The translations under genes were made by a program, and so were the position numbers. Shown here in pieces: positions 29,402-39,163 of a DNA stretch of 64,000 bases. The first letter of the stretch is position 1. Each line of letters starts with the position of its first letter. Source of the DNA: Blattabacteriaceae bacterium (GTDB lineage: Bacteria; Bacteroidota; Bacteroidia; Flavobacteriales; Blattabacteriaceae). The DNA lies in NCBI GenBank assembly GCA_036390115.1, contig DASWCM010000003.1, positions 1 through 64,000 on the forward strand. Direction: 5' to 3'. The notes below the pieces were generated by a model, which was given only the letters and a program-made list of their open reading frames with translations, had not been told where the DNA came from and did not search any database.

Positions 29402-30649
29402 TTAATTTAAGTAACAAAGTGGACGAATCTTATTGAGGATAAACTCTTTATCAATTAAAAGATTTACAGGACCATCTATATCAAACATTAGATCTCTTAA
29501 AAGATATTCGCAAAAAGAACGCAAACCTCTAGCGCCTAAATTAAATTCCAAAGACTTTTCAGAAATAATATCTAAAGCTTCATCGGTAAAATTTAAAGAT
29601 CTTTTATCCAAAGAGAAGATCTTTTGATATTGTTTAATCAAGGAGTTATTGGGTTCTAATAAAATCCTTTTCAGAATACTAGGATCCAAAGGATCCAAGT
29701 GAACAAGAACTGGAAAACGCCCTATTAGCTCAGGAATTAAGCCAAATTCCTGAATATCCTGAGCCAGAACAAACTGTAAAAGGTTTTCTCTATTTTTCAT
29801 TTCTTTTTTTTTTGTTTGATACCCTATTCTGGATAAATTCAATCTATTGGAGATTATTCTCTCTAAACCATCGAAAGACCCTCCTGATATAAACAATATT
29901 TTCTTAGTATTTATTGGGATCATTCTTTGATCTGGATGTTTTCTACCACCTTGAGGTGGTATGTGAACAATAGACCCTTCTAATATTTTCAGCAAAGCTT
30001 GTTGTACCCCTTCCCCAGAAACATCACGGGTAATAGAAGGGTTATCTCCTCTCCTAGCTATTTTGTCTAATTCGTCAATAAAAACTATTCCTTGTTCTGC
30101 ATATTTTAGATCGTAATCTGCAGCTTGTAATAATCTGGTTAATATGCTTTCTACATCTTCCCCCACATATCCCGCTTCTGTAAAGACAGTTGCATCTACT
30201 ATGGTAAAAGGTACCTTTAAAAGTTGGGAAATACTTTGTGCAAGTAAAGTCTTTCCTGTTCCAGTAGCCCCAATCATCAAAATATTAGATTTTTCCAAAT
30301 CTAATCCATCCTCCAAATAATCATAGGATGCGATGCATTTATAGTGATTGTAAATCGACACAGAAAGTGTCTTTTTAGCCTCATCCTGGCCTATAACATG
30401 TTTATCTAAATAAAATTTAATATCTTTAGGAGTCATAAAATTTCTTAAATTTTTATTGTTATTCTGAGTATACTGAGGTGTATGAAGTATAGGCCTTTTG
30501 AATTTGAAAAAGGATCTCTTTTTCATTAAGAGACTAGCTTGAGATATACAATGATCACAGATATACCCTTCTTCTTCTACTCCACCTATGAGTACAATTA
30601 CTTCTGCTCTTTTTCGGCCACAAAAACCACATTTAAACTCTCTTTTCAT
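29402..30649 (-). CDS. clpX: ATP-dependent Clp protease ATP-binding subunit ClpX
   Basis: ClpX unfolds substrates and feeds them to ClpP. The 415-residue protein has the N-terminal C4 zinc domain (FKCGFCG; YICDHC), Walker A GATGTGKT, Walker [14 protein letters not shown], and the pore/sensor regions ([24 protein letters not shown]). It lies 12 bp after clpP on the same strand, so clpP-clpX form a unit. Length is normal. tmRNA-tagged proteins would be natural substrates. Confidence 0.95.
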   Translation of the reverse strand: MKREFKCGFCGRKRAEVIVLIGGVEEEGYICDHCISQASLLMKKRSFFKFKRPILHTPQYTQNNNKNLRNFMTPKDIKFYLDKHVIGQDEAKKTLSVSIYNHYKCIASYDYLEDGLDLEKSNILMIGATGTGKTLLAQSISQLLKVPFTIVDATVFTEAGYVGEDVESILTRLLQAADYDLKYAEQGIVFIDELDKIARRGDNPSITRDVSGEGVQQALLKILEGSIVHIPPQGGRKHPDQRMIPINTKKILFISGGSFDGLERIISNRLNLSRIGYQTKKKEMKNRENLLQFVLAQDIQEFGLIPELIGRFPVLVHLDPLDPSILKRILLEPNNSLIKQYQKIFSLDKRSLNFTDEALDIISEKSLEFNLGARGLRSFCEYLLRDLMFDIDGPVNLLIDKEFILNKIRPLCYLN

Positions 30650-30661
30650 TACTTTTTATTT

Positions 30662-31330
30662 TTATTCTGCCCCTAATACTTCATCAATAATTCCATATTT
30701 CAAAGCTTCTTCAGAAGTCATCCAAAAATCTCTATCAGAATCTTTTTCAACTTTCTCAAAAGATTGTTTGCTATGATGCGCGATAATTTCATATATTTCC
30801 CTTTTTATATTATTGATTTCACGCAATGAAATCTCAACATCAGAAGCTGGGCCATATACTCCACCTATAGGCTGATGTAGCATTATCCTGGAATGCTTTA
30901 ATCCTGCTCTTTTTCCCTTTGTGCCTGCACAAAGCAATACTGCTGCCATAGAAGCCGACATTCCTGTACAAATTGTGGCAATATCAGGTGAAACCATTTG
31001 CATTGTATCGTAAATACCCAATCCAGAATAAACGGATCCTCCAGGAGAATTAATATAAATCCGAATTTCCTTATTATTAACTGATTGCAAAAATAATAAC
31101 TGGGCTTGAATAATATTAGCTACTTGATCATTTATATAAGTCCCTAGAAATAAGATTCTATCCATCATTAACCTGGAAAAAACATCTATTTGAGCAACAT
31201 TTAATTTACGTTCTTCAGTAATATAAGGTGTTATAGAAGATTCATAAAAAGATTTTAAAGAATCCTCATAATAATGTAAGGACAAGCTGCTAATGCCCTT
31301 ATTCTTGATAGCATATTTTTTAAAATCCAC
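30662..31330 (-). CDS. clpP: ATP-dependent Clp protease proteolytic subunit ClpP
   Basis: The 222-residue protein is a serine protease of the ClpP family: catalytic Ser in GMSASMAAVLL, His in MLHQPIGG, and Asp in the SDRDFWMTSEEA segment. INSPGGSVYSGLGIYDTMQ is also typical. The start is GTG at 31328-31330. The dead trigger factor gene lies upstream, giving the usual tig-clpP-clpX order. Confidence 0.94.
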   Translation of the reverse strand: MDFKKYAIKNKGISSLSLHYYEDSLKSFYESSITPYITEERKLNVAQIDVFSRLMMDRILFLGTYINDQVANIIQAQLLFLQSVNNKEIRIYINSPGGSVYSGLGIYDTMQMVSPDIATICTGMSASMAAVLLCAGTKGKRAGLKHSRIMLHQPIGGVYGPASDVEISLREINNIKREIYEIIAHHSKQSFEKVEKDSDRDFWMTSEEALKYGIIDEVLGAE

Positions 31331-31407
31331 TGAATTTTAGTTTTAATTAATTAAATTAATATAAGCATTTATAAAAAAAAAATCAAGAGATAGAAATTCA
31401 TCCAATC

Positions 31408-32221
31408 TTAAAATTTTTTTTTCTTTATAAGAATTTGGAAAATTTTTAAATCATTAACCAATTTATTTTCAATAAATTTAAAACGAAAAAAATGCTCTAT
31501 TTCTTTCTTTTTATTTAAATATTTCTCCTTGTTATTCATATATTCCGTAGAATATGAATTCATATATCTATGAATAAAATCTTTGGTAAACTTGAATAAA
31601 GTTTTTTCCACAAGTTTCTCTAACAGAATATCATTCTACAAATAATCGTAGACTTTACTGTCATACGAAGATAAAAGTATTTCACTTATTTCTGAATTAA
31701 ATTCATTAGCGTATTTTTTTGGGTAAAGTTCCTTTAAGGTTCTATATTTACCAATTTTTTTATTATCCATTCTCTTATATGAAGAAATTCCAAATTTTCT
31801 TTGGATACTCTTTATTTTTTTAGAAACCTCCTTCTATTCTAAAAGTATTTTAGAAGGAGTATTTATTTTTTTAAAATATATTTTAAATTTAGGAGGAAAA
31901 GTTCTATAAAATTTAAAAAAAAAAATACTTGGATTTTCTATTTGCCCCTAAAGTAATTGCTTTTACTAAAATATATTATCGATATATAGAGGCTTGAATT
32001 ACCTTTTTAAAAATTTTTTTAACTTCATAATTAGTTAGTTTTTCTTCATATATTTACCGAATAAATTCTTTCGGAACTCGTCCCTTTCTAAAACCTGGCA
32101 AAAAGGTTTTTTTTCTGTATTTTTTTATTATCTTCTTTACGATTTTACTATAATCCTCTTCGAAAATTGATAAAGAAATTACTGAATTAAATTCGTCAAT
32201 TTTATGTTTCGTAATATACAT
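31408..32221 (-). pseudogene. tig: Decayed trigger factor
   Basis: The start at 32221 (minus) reads MYITKHKIDEFNSVISLSIF then KKIIKKYRKKTFLPGFRKGR and VPKEFIR before a stop: this is the ribosome-binding N-terminus of trigger factor with its GFRKGRVP signature. The 3' part (31408-31611) retains an open C-terminal helix region. The total span is less than two-thirds of a normal gene, and stops break the middle. Trigger factor is the nascent-chain chaperone. Its place before clpP-clpX is the ancestral order. Confidence 0.85.
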
Positions 32222-32339
32222 TTTTTTTGTATTTTTTTGCTACCAATCCATTTGGATTGGTTCTGTTTAAAAAGTTAATTATCTATTTTTAAAATTATTT
32301 ACCACAAAATTAGCCCCAATTGAATTTTATATTTACAGT

Positions 32340-33590
32340 GATATGTACTCATACTCTTTTTTGCTAATTAATTTTATTACTTTGGGCTAGAAAACTCTTA
32401 TTTACGTTTTCTGTATAAAAACAGAGGATACTGTGTTTTCAAATGGAATGATTGAACTCTCCTTAGGAGTTTTCCTTTCTGGATTGATTTTTATATCCTT
32501 GGGAAAGGACATGAAGAATATCTCTTAATGTTCTTAATGTTCTCATTCCTTGATATTCTTTGTGTACTTCCATATCATTGGCTCAGAGCTAATGATATGG
32601 ACGTTAGAGAGGGGGTTTTAATATTTTTTTTATGTTAGCATGCTTTCATCGGTTAATCATATTGTTTTCTTACCAATTGATCTTATCAAAAAAACATACA
32701 GATAGAACTGTATATATTTTTTTTTAAAATTTTGTTGCTTCATTAGTAAGTTTTATCTATTTTCTCCCAATTCTTATAAAGACAAATTTTAAAAAAAAAT
32801 AAATATTCCCTTAATTATTAAAAGGCTTATACCCTAATGATAGGAGCTATTGTTTTTTCTATTAATCAAAAGCTTGCTTATTATTAAACGATGTATTTAT
32901 GATTAAATGAACGGACGGCATGCTATCGTATAGCAGCTTTCATAAGCTCCTATGTTATGTCTTTTAGGATCTGTATAGAGCCTTTCTTTATCAATAAAGC
33001 TGTAGATGCTAAAATTATTTATAGCAAAATGACTTATTTATTCACTCTAGTAGGATCCGTTATTTATTTTTTTTCATTTGTTAAAATGTCCAGCAAATAG
33101 CAAAATTTATGATAAACAAAAAAATATAATAGAACTTTATCTACTGTTCCGTTAATTATGATGGCTGAGGAATTTATAGAAATTTTTCTATTTCCTATAA
33201 AGTTGTTGATAGAACTATTATTGGAGTATATATTTCTTTAATAGGAATACTGTTCCAATTTTATTTAATATTTTAGTTTTATTATCCAAATTTGGAATTT
33301 TAATAAGTTCTTTAGGAACATTACTACTCAGCCTAGCCTATGCTTCGGCTCCTAGATATGGGTACAAAAGAACTATCCTGTGAATTATCCTAAATGGAAA
33401 ATGATATTTTTACTATTTTTAGCCTAGATAGGCTGTATCTACTACTTGTGTTCCAAATGGAATTGTTCTAAATATTTTAGAACAAGCAGTATATTTAATG
33501 ATTGTTTCCTGCTTTTTAAATAATGGCATTGGGTTCTTTTGGAACAAACATAAATTATAGGAATTGAGATTTTATCTCGACTTAGGGCAT
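32340..33590 (+). pseudogene. Decayed polysaccharide/lipopolysaccharide flippase (Wzx/MVF type)
   Basis: Plus-strand fragments fit a Bacteroidota polysaccharide flippase: FLDILCVLPYHWLRANDMD (about 32545-32600), then FRICIEPFFINKAVDAKIIY (about 32960), and YKVVDRTIIGVYISLIGI (about 33200), comparable to the EPFFF and WYKLTDRTxYGAYISLIG motifs of that family. Stops and frameshifts occur every few dozen codons. The assignment rests on these three motifs in the right order. Such proteins flip lipid-linked sugars across the inner membrane. Confidence 0.6.
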
Positions 33591-33662
33591 AACTAATGAA
33601 AGGGGTATAGAGAGAGTTTAAAAAAGCAACTCAAGAAGATTTTGAAGATAAAAACCAAGAAG

Positions 33663-34106
33663 ATGAATCTAAAAAGGATAGATGAATTAAGTTATATGAG
33701 TATAGTGGAAAGAGAAATAATAGGAGAATTTTCCCACTTTTCAAATTGGGAAGAACGATATGAACATATTATAAATATTGGTAAATCACTTACAAAAATG
33801 GAAGAACGAAGTGAAGATAAGCTAATAGGAGGATGCCAATCTAAAGTTTGGATTGGCGCATATTTAAGAAATGGCAATATAATTTTACGAGCTGATAGTG
33901 ATGCTATTTTACCTAGTGGAATTGCTGCTTTGATGAGTAGAGTTTATTCAGATAAATATCCCAAAGAAATTATACCTGCAAAAATAAATTTTATTTATCA
34001 TATTGGACTGAATGAGTTAATCTCCCCTATTAGAACTAATGGAATGTTCTCTATGATTAACAAAATTAAATTTTATGCAAAGATTCTTCAGAAGATATGG
34101 CCATAA
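33663..34106 (+). CDS. sufE: Cysteine desulfuration protein SufE
   Basis: SufE accepts sulfur from the desulfurase SufS and passes it to the SUF scaffold. The 147-residue protein has the active cysteine in KLIGGCQSKVWIGAYL and the C-terminal SPIRTNGMFSMINKI signature. I chose the ATG at 33663 (MNLKRIDELSY); a TTG seven codons upstream is possible. It overlaps tsaB by 10 bp. Length is normal. With sufT it indicates a working SUF system for LeuC, CysH, CysI and ferredoxin. Confidence 0.93.
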   Translation: MNLKRIDELSYMSIVEREIIGEFSHFSNWEERYEHIINIGKSLTKMEERSEDKLIGGCQSKVWIGAYLRNGNIILRADSDAILPSGIAALMSRVYSDKYPKEIIPAKINFIYHIGLNELISPIRTNGMFSMINKIKFYAKILQKIWP

Positions 34107-34741
34107 TACTTAATATAGAAACTTCCACAAAAAATTGTTCTGTAAGTATTTCTAAAGACGGAAACTGCATTAGTCTTTTTGAGACTAAAAACTATTCTCA
34201 TTCCGAGAATCTACATGTTTTTATCAAAAAATCTTTGAAAGAAGCAAGAATAAAATTCTCCAATTTAAACGCTCTCTGCGTTAGTAAAGGTCCTGGATCC
34301 TATACTGGTTTAAGAATAGGAGTAGCTTCAGCTAAAGGTATTTGTTACGTATTGAATATTCCTCTGCTATCAATAGATACTCTTACTGTAATTAGTAAAG
34401 AAATGAATCCTTCATCTGGGTTTTTGATCCCTATGATTGATGCTAATAGTAAAGAAGTTTATACAACCGTATTTGATTCATTTGGTAAAATGCTTTTTCC
34501 CATAAAGGCTATTATATTAAATAATAATTCTTATAAAGAATATTCCAATAAAAAAATTCATATAATAGGAGATGGAGCATTCAAAGCTTTGAATGTTTTA
34601 AAGCTGGACTTTGAATATCATCCTAATATACTCCCCTCAGCTAAGAATATGGGAGAAATCTCTGATATACTTTTTCAGCAGAAAAAAAATGAAAATATTT
34701 TATTCTTTGAACCATTTTATTTTAAAAAAATAGACCATTAA
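34097..34741 (+). CDS. tsaB: tRNA threonylcarbamoyladenosine biosynthesis protein TsaB
   Basis: TsaB is the non-catalytic partner that stabilises TsaD in t6A synthesis. The 214-residue protein has the ASKHA-fold start ILNIETSTKNCSVSI, the motif SKGPGSYTGLRIGVASAKG and PMIDANSKEVYT. Length is normal. The start lies inside the end of sufE. Both tsaB and tsaD are in this window, which supports a kept t6A pathway. Confidence 0.93.
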   Translation: MAIILNIETSTKNCSVSISKDGNCISLFETKNYSHSENLHVFIKKSLKEARIKFSNLNALCVSKGPGSYTGLRIGVASAKGICYVLNIPLLSIDTLTVISKEMNPSSGFLIPMIDANSKEVYTTVFDSFGKMLFPIKAIILNNNSYKEYSNKKIHIIGDGAFKALNVLKLDFEYHPNILPSAKNMGEISDILFQQKKNENILFFEPFYFKKIDH

Positions 34742-35675
34742 ATGGATACTCATAATATTTCCTCTCAATAAAAAATGGATGACATATTCGATTTTTTAAA
34801 AAAGAGAAAAAATACACTCATAAATAAAAACTCCCAATCCAAATACATCCTACGCAATCATGCCTGATTATGTTATAAATTTATATGTTATGTCCTATAC
34901 ATTGCTTCTAATTAGACCAATAAAAGTAAGGGGGACAAAAATGGTCAGATCTTTGAAGAAAATAAGATACCTCTTATGGAAATATTCCATACAGCATAAA
35001 ATAAATTCCATAAATAAGTCCATAATAAGCTAGTGGAAAACATATATTTAGCTATATAATGCATATAATGACTATTAAAAGTTGACATTTTTTAAATATA
35101 GAGACCATTTTTAAGTATTCATAAATAGATAAAAAATTTTAAAAAAATAAATGTATATTATATAAAAAAAATAATATGGAATTTATAAATTCATTTGTTT
35201 CAGTATGCTAAATAGCATAATCGATAGATTAGGTAATCTCCCTATTATTTTAAGCCTAAAAGCATCTATGATGCTAAAAAAGTGATCATCTATTTTTATC
35301 TTTCTACTTTTATCAGTAAATGCTTTATTGAAAATTATTGGGATTGATATCTATTCATTTTCGATCGCTTGATCTAGCGTTTTGTTTTTTATTTACAATG
35401 AAATGATTTTAGGACTGTAATTTAGTAAAAGTGAACAGGTTTCTGACTGTATCTTTTACTATAACAGGCTCCTTAACTTCTTTGATTTATATGCGATCCC
35501 GTTCCAGTCTGTCTTTTAGCATTGATTTATAACTAATTCTACTTAGCTAGAGAATATTCTGATATTTTCGAAAATATAATAGGAAAAAGTGTATAAAATT
35601 TTTGGAATTGTTTTATTGTCTTTTTATAATTTTTACGTTAAATGTCCATTTAATTTTCTACATTTTCTTTAAAAA
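34742..35675. other. Unidentified gene debris, partly membrane-like
   Basis: No open frame of useful length is present. Short plus-strand pieces such as PDYVINLYVMSYTLLLIRP (about 34870), EFINSFVSV (about 35175) and LLSVNALLKIIGIDIYSFSI (about 35310-35370) look like scattered membrane-protein segments. I could not match them to a family. The stretch is probably one or two dead genes, perhaps of an inner-membrane protein. Confidence 0.4.
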
Positions 35676-35954
35676 TTAATATTTTTTGCTAAATATTGTA
35701 AGTATATTTACTGTGTATCTAACAGATAGATAGAATTCTTTTCTATCTTTGTTTCTCCTAAACAAAGATCTAAGCAACCTTTTAATTCTATTACGATCCA
35801 CAGATCTTTTAATTTTTTTTTTTAAAATAAAAAAATAAATTTTACGATGAAAAGGTCTAATACCATCTTTCTCAAGATAGAACAGGCAGAAATTTTCTAC
35901 TGAAAAAGATTTTCCAATTTTAAAAATAATACGAATAGACTTTTTGCCGTTCAA
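35676..35954 (-). CDS. rnpA: Ribonuclease P protein component
   Basis: This 92-residue basic protein has the RNR motif of RnpA, KRSVDRNRIKRLLRSLFR (about residues 49-66), which binds the catalytic RNA for tRNA 5' processing. It is shorter than usual (about 115-125) and has no ATG; the best start is TTG at 35952-35954, giving MNGKKSIRIIFKIGKSFS. The short N-terminus suggests erosion. No RNase P RNA gene was found here. Confidence 0.85.
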   Translation of the reverse strand: MNGKKSIRIIFKIGKSFSVENFCLFYLEKDGIRPFHRKIYFFILKKKIKRSVDRNRIKRLLRSLFRRNKDRKEFYLSVRYTVNILTIFSKKY

Positions 35955-36025
35955 ATTAGTTTTTGATGTGTGACAATAAAAATAAACAATAATTGTACAT
36001 ATGACGGATTAAAAAATTTGGCAAA

Positions 36026-37264
36026 TTGGAGATAAAAATTACAAAATTTGGGGGATCTTCAGTAAGAAATGCTCAAAGGATAAAAAAAATTTATAGATTT
36101 TTTAGAAAAATAGGGGGAAAAAAAATAATAATAACATCAGCTCTAGGAAAGACAACTAATTTTCTGGAAAGTTTTATAAAAAAGTCTTTTTTAAATAAAA
36201 ATATTTATAAAGTATATAAAAATCATATTAAAATTTTATATGAATTATTACCAAAAAGTAATAATTTTTTTAACAAAATTGATATTTTTTTTTCTGATTT
36301 AAAAATTTTCCTAAAAAAAGATAAATTAAAGGTAGATTTCATTTATGATCAAGTTATTTGTCAAGGGGAACTAATATCTACAAAAATTATTAGCGAATAT
36401 TTACATTGTATAGGTATTGAGAATATTTGGCTTGATGTTAGAAAATCTATTAGTACGAATAAAATATATAGGTATGGAATAATAGATTGTACAAAATCAT
36501 TCTCTAAAATCACTAGATTTATTATAGATAGACTAAACTTTACTCAAGGCTTTATAGGTTCTGATTTTAATTATTTTACTACAACTTTGGGTAGGGAAGG
36601 ATCAGATTATAGTTCATCTATTTTCGCTTCTTTACTAGAAGCGAAAAGTAAAATTATTTGTAAGGAAGTTCCAGGAATTATAAATTCGGATCCTTGGGTT
36701 TTTTCAAATTCAAGACTTTTGTATTGTCTATCCTATGAAGGATCTGTTGAATTTTCTTATTATGGAGCATCCTTTTTACATACTAAAACTTTAGTAAGTA
36801 TACAAAAAAGAAAAATTAAATTACATTTTTTATCATATTTAATGAATGAAAAATTAGGAACTTCCGTAAGAAGCATAAAAAAGGTTATTGCACCAAATAA
36901 TCTACCTTATTTTTTTAAGAAAAATCATATTTTATTATCATTTTACAGTATAGATCTCTTTTTCATTAAAAATGAATATATTGGAAGAATATTCCAATAT
37001 ATTTCTTTTTCCATTTTAAGGGTCCATTTAATGAAAAATTTTTCCTTAAAATTGACTCTTTGTATAGAAGAGAGTTTTCATTTTATGGAAACTTTTTTTA
37101 GTTTTTTAAAAAAAAGGTATAAAATGAAGTTTTATGAAAGAATATATTTCTATACAATAAAAAATTTTGATATCTTTTATCTTGGTGAGTTTACCTGTAT
37201 AATAAATATAATTTATCATAAAATAAAAAATGGTATAGTTAAGTTGGCCATAAAAACATATTAA
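36026..37264 (+). CDS. lysC: Aspartate kinase
   Basis: Aspartokinase phosphorylates aspartate for lysine, threonine and methionine synthesis. The 412-residue protein has KFGGSS (residues 7-12), the GELIST segment, QGFIGSDFNYFTTTLGREGS and YGASFLHTKTL, all of the kinase domain. The last 120 residues, where ACT regulatory domains lie, are lysine/phenylalanine-rich and poorly conserved, so feedback control may be lost. The start appears to be TTG at 36026; no ATG lies between it and an in-frame TGA at 36002. A homoserine dehydrogenase fusion is absent. Confidence 0.88.
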   Translation: MEIKITKFGGSSVRNAQRIKKIYRFFRKIGGKKIIITSALGKTTNFLESFIKKSFLNKNIYKVYKNHIKILYELLPKSNNFFNKIDIFFSDLKIFLKKDKLKVDFIYDQVICQGELISTKIISEYLHCIGIENIWLDVRKSISTNKIYRYGIIDCTKSFSKITRFIIDRLNFTQGFIGSDFNYFTTTLGREGSDYSSSIFASLLEAKSKIICKEVPGIINSDPWVFSNSRLLYCLSYEGSVEFSYYGASFLHTKTLVSIQKRKIKLHFLSYLMNEKLGTSVRSIKKVIAPNNLPYFFKKNHILLSFYSIDLFFIKNEYIGRIFQYISFSILRVHLMKNFSLKLTLCIEESFHFMETFFSFLKKRYKMKFYERIYFYTIKNFDIFYLGEFTCIINIIYHKIKNGIVKLAIKTY

Positions 37265-37274
37265 GATATTTATA

Positions 37275-37296
37275 CTTCTTAAGTTTAGAAGATTTT
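37275..37296 (+). terminator. Possible weak terminator after lysC
   Basis: CTTCT (37275-37279) can pair with AGAAG (37287-37291), followed by ATTTTT, 11 bp after the lysC stop. The stem is only 5 bp, so it is a weak candidate. Confidence 0.3.
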
Positions 37297-37320
37297 TAAT
37301 AATATTATTCTTAGAATAGC

Positions 37321-38085
37321 TTAGAATGAACGTTGTCGAAGAATTTCAAAAAGAACTATAGCTGCTACATTACTTACATTCAGAGAATCCACATTTACAT
37401 TCATTGGAATTTTTATAAGCTTTTCGGAAATTTCCATCCATATTTTAGATAGACCTTCTGCTTCATTGCCTATTACTAGAGCTAGTCCATCTCTAAAATA
37501 AACTTTATAAATGTTAAAGTATTTTTGTTGCAAAACTGTAGAAAAAATTTTTATTTTTTTTTTTCTTAAAAAGGATATTAGCCTATAAGAAGTTTCAACA
37601 AAAAAATTTGTAGTAAAAATACTACCTAAACTTGAGCGAATAATGTTAGGATTAAACGTATCTGTTTTTGGATTACAAAGAGCAATAGCATCAACAGATA
37701 CAGCATTAGCAGTACGAAATATTGCTCCAATATTTCCTGGATTCTCAATACTTTCTAGAACTAGAATTAAAGGATAATCTTTCAACTTAAGAGTTTTTAA
37801 AAGCTTTTGTTTTTGGTTAAAAACTGCAATAATTCCTCCACTATTCTTTCTGTAAGCAATCTTTAAAAAAAATGCTGAACTAATTTCTGTAATTTTTTCA
37901 GAAAATTCTACTTTTCTTGTTTTAAGTATTTCTCTGCAAAGAAGAATTTTATCTGGAAGATATCCTCCTTTCAAGGCCATTTGAAACTCCTTAATTCCTT
38001 CAACAATAAATAATTTTTTTCTACTCCTTTCTCTACTTTTTTTTTTAAGGGATAATAACTCCTTCACCTTTGAGAGTTTTTTCAT
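37321..38085 (-). CDS. SpoU/TrmH-family RNA 2'-O-methyltransferase
   Basis: This 254-residue protein has the SPOUT knot motifs: ESIENPGNIGAIFRTANAVS, NPNIIRSSLGSIF, LVIGNEAEGLS and IPMNVNVDSLNVSNVAAIVL. An N-terminal substrate-binding domain (residues 1-95) precedes it, as in enzymes that methylate a 23S rRNA guanosine. The exact target nucleotide cannot be told from the sequence. It overlaps the end of asd by 41 bp on the same strand. Confidence 0.88.
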   Translation of the reverse strand: MKKLSKVKELLSLKKKSRERSRKKLFIVEGIKEFQMALKGGYLPDKILLCREILKTRKVEFSEKITEISSAFFLKIAYRKNSGGIIAVFNQKQKLLKTLKLKDYPLILVLESIENPGNIGAIFRTANAVSVDAIALCNPKTDTFNPNIIRSSLGSIFTTNFFVETSYRLISFLRKKKIKIFSTVLQQKYFNIYKVYFRDGLALVIGNEAEGLSKIWMEISEKLIKIPMNVNVDSLNVSNVAAIVLFEILRQRSF

Positions 38086-39073
38086 TTAAAAACTGATTAT
38101 TGAATAAATATTCATAAATTTGTATGGCATTATTTGCAGCTCCTTTTAGCAAATTATCTGCTACAATCCATAAATTCAACGAATTCGTAGAATATCTTCG
38201 TATTCTACCAACAAATACTTCATCTTTTCCTTTAGATAAAATTGGCATAGGAAAATAACAATTTTCTGGACAGTTTTGAACAAGAATTCCTGGAGTATTT
38301 GAAAAAATATTTAGGATTTCATCTAAATAAATTTTATTTTTAAAATAAATGGTTACACATTCAGAATGTCCCCCTGTAATAGGAAGTCGTGCATTTGTAG
38401 CTGTTATAGAGATCCTATCCTCTTTTAGAATTTTTTTAGTCTCTCTTATTAGTTTAATTTCCTCTTTAGTGCATCCTCCTTCTTTTATAAGGTCACAATA
38501 AGGTAAAACATTTTTATATATTTGATGTTTATATATTTTTTCCACAAATTTTCCCAGAGATTCTTTTTCCAATTGATTCCTAGATTTTTTACCCGTTCCA
38601 GTTACAGATTGATAAGTTGAGATAACTAGTCTATGGGCTATATAGCGTTTGTGTAAAGGAGTTAAAATTATTAGCAATTGGATAGTTGAACAATTTGGGT
38701 TAGCAATAACCTTGTCTTTTTCTGAAATATCTCCTACATTTATTTCTGTAATTATAAGAAGCTTATTTGGATCCATACGCCACGCTGAAGAGTTATCAAC
38801 TACAAAACTTCCATATTCTACAAAACGTAGAGCCCATTTTTTGGAAATTTCACATCCAGCGGATAATAGGGAGAAATAAGGGTTTAAAGAAATAACCTCC
38901 TCTAGGCTAAGAATTCTACAATGGGTATCTTTAAATTTAAAAGAGATTTCTTCTCCAAATCCAAAAGATTTTTTTGAAGCTACAGAAAGTACTTTTTTTC
39001 CAGAAATTTTCTTAAAAATTTTTAGCAATACCCGTCCAACAATTCCAGTTGCTCCAACCAAAGCTACTCTCAT
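38045..39073 (-). CDS. asd: Aspartate-semialdehyde dehydrogenase
   Basis: Asd reduces aspartyl phosphate to the semialdehyde, the step after lysC, which lies 800 bp away on the other strand. The 342-residue protein starts MRVALVGATGIVGRVLL with the NADP-binding loop, has the catalytic cysteine in ANPNCSTIQ (Cys128) and the substrate motif SVTGTGKK, and the late histidine in PITGGHSE. I chose ATG 39073 because the upstream extension to 39151 lacks family similarity. It feeds lysine, threonine and methionine branches. Confidence 0.93.
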   Translation of the reverse strand: MRVALVGATGIVGRVLLKIFKKISGKKVLSVASKKSFGFGEEISFKFKDTHCRILSLEEVISLNPYFSLLSAGCEISKKWALRFVEYGSFVVDNSSAWRMDPNKLLIITEINVGDISEKDKVIANPNCSTIQLLIILTPLHKRYIAHRLVISTYQSVTGTGKKSRNQLEKESLGKFVEKIYKHQIYKNVLPYCDLIKEGGCTKEEIKLIRETKKILKEDRISITATNARLPITGGHSECVTIYFKNKIYLDEILNIFSNTPGILVQNCPENCYFPMPILSKGKDEVFVGRIRRYSTNSLNLWIVADNLLKGAANNAIQIYEYLFNNQFLNEKTLKGEGVIIP

Positions 39074-39163
39074 TTTGAGAATATTTATAGTTCCTCTAAA
39101 ATACCAAAAAAATATAAAAAATGTATCTACTTTTTTGCTGATAAATTGCATAATTTTAAAATT

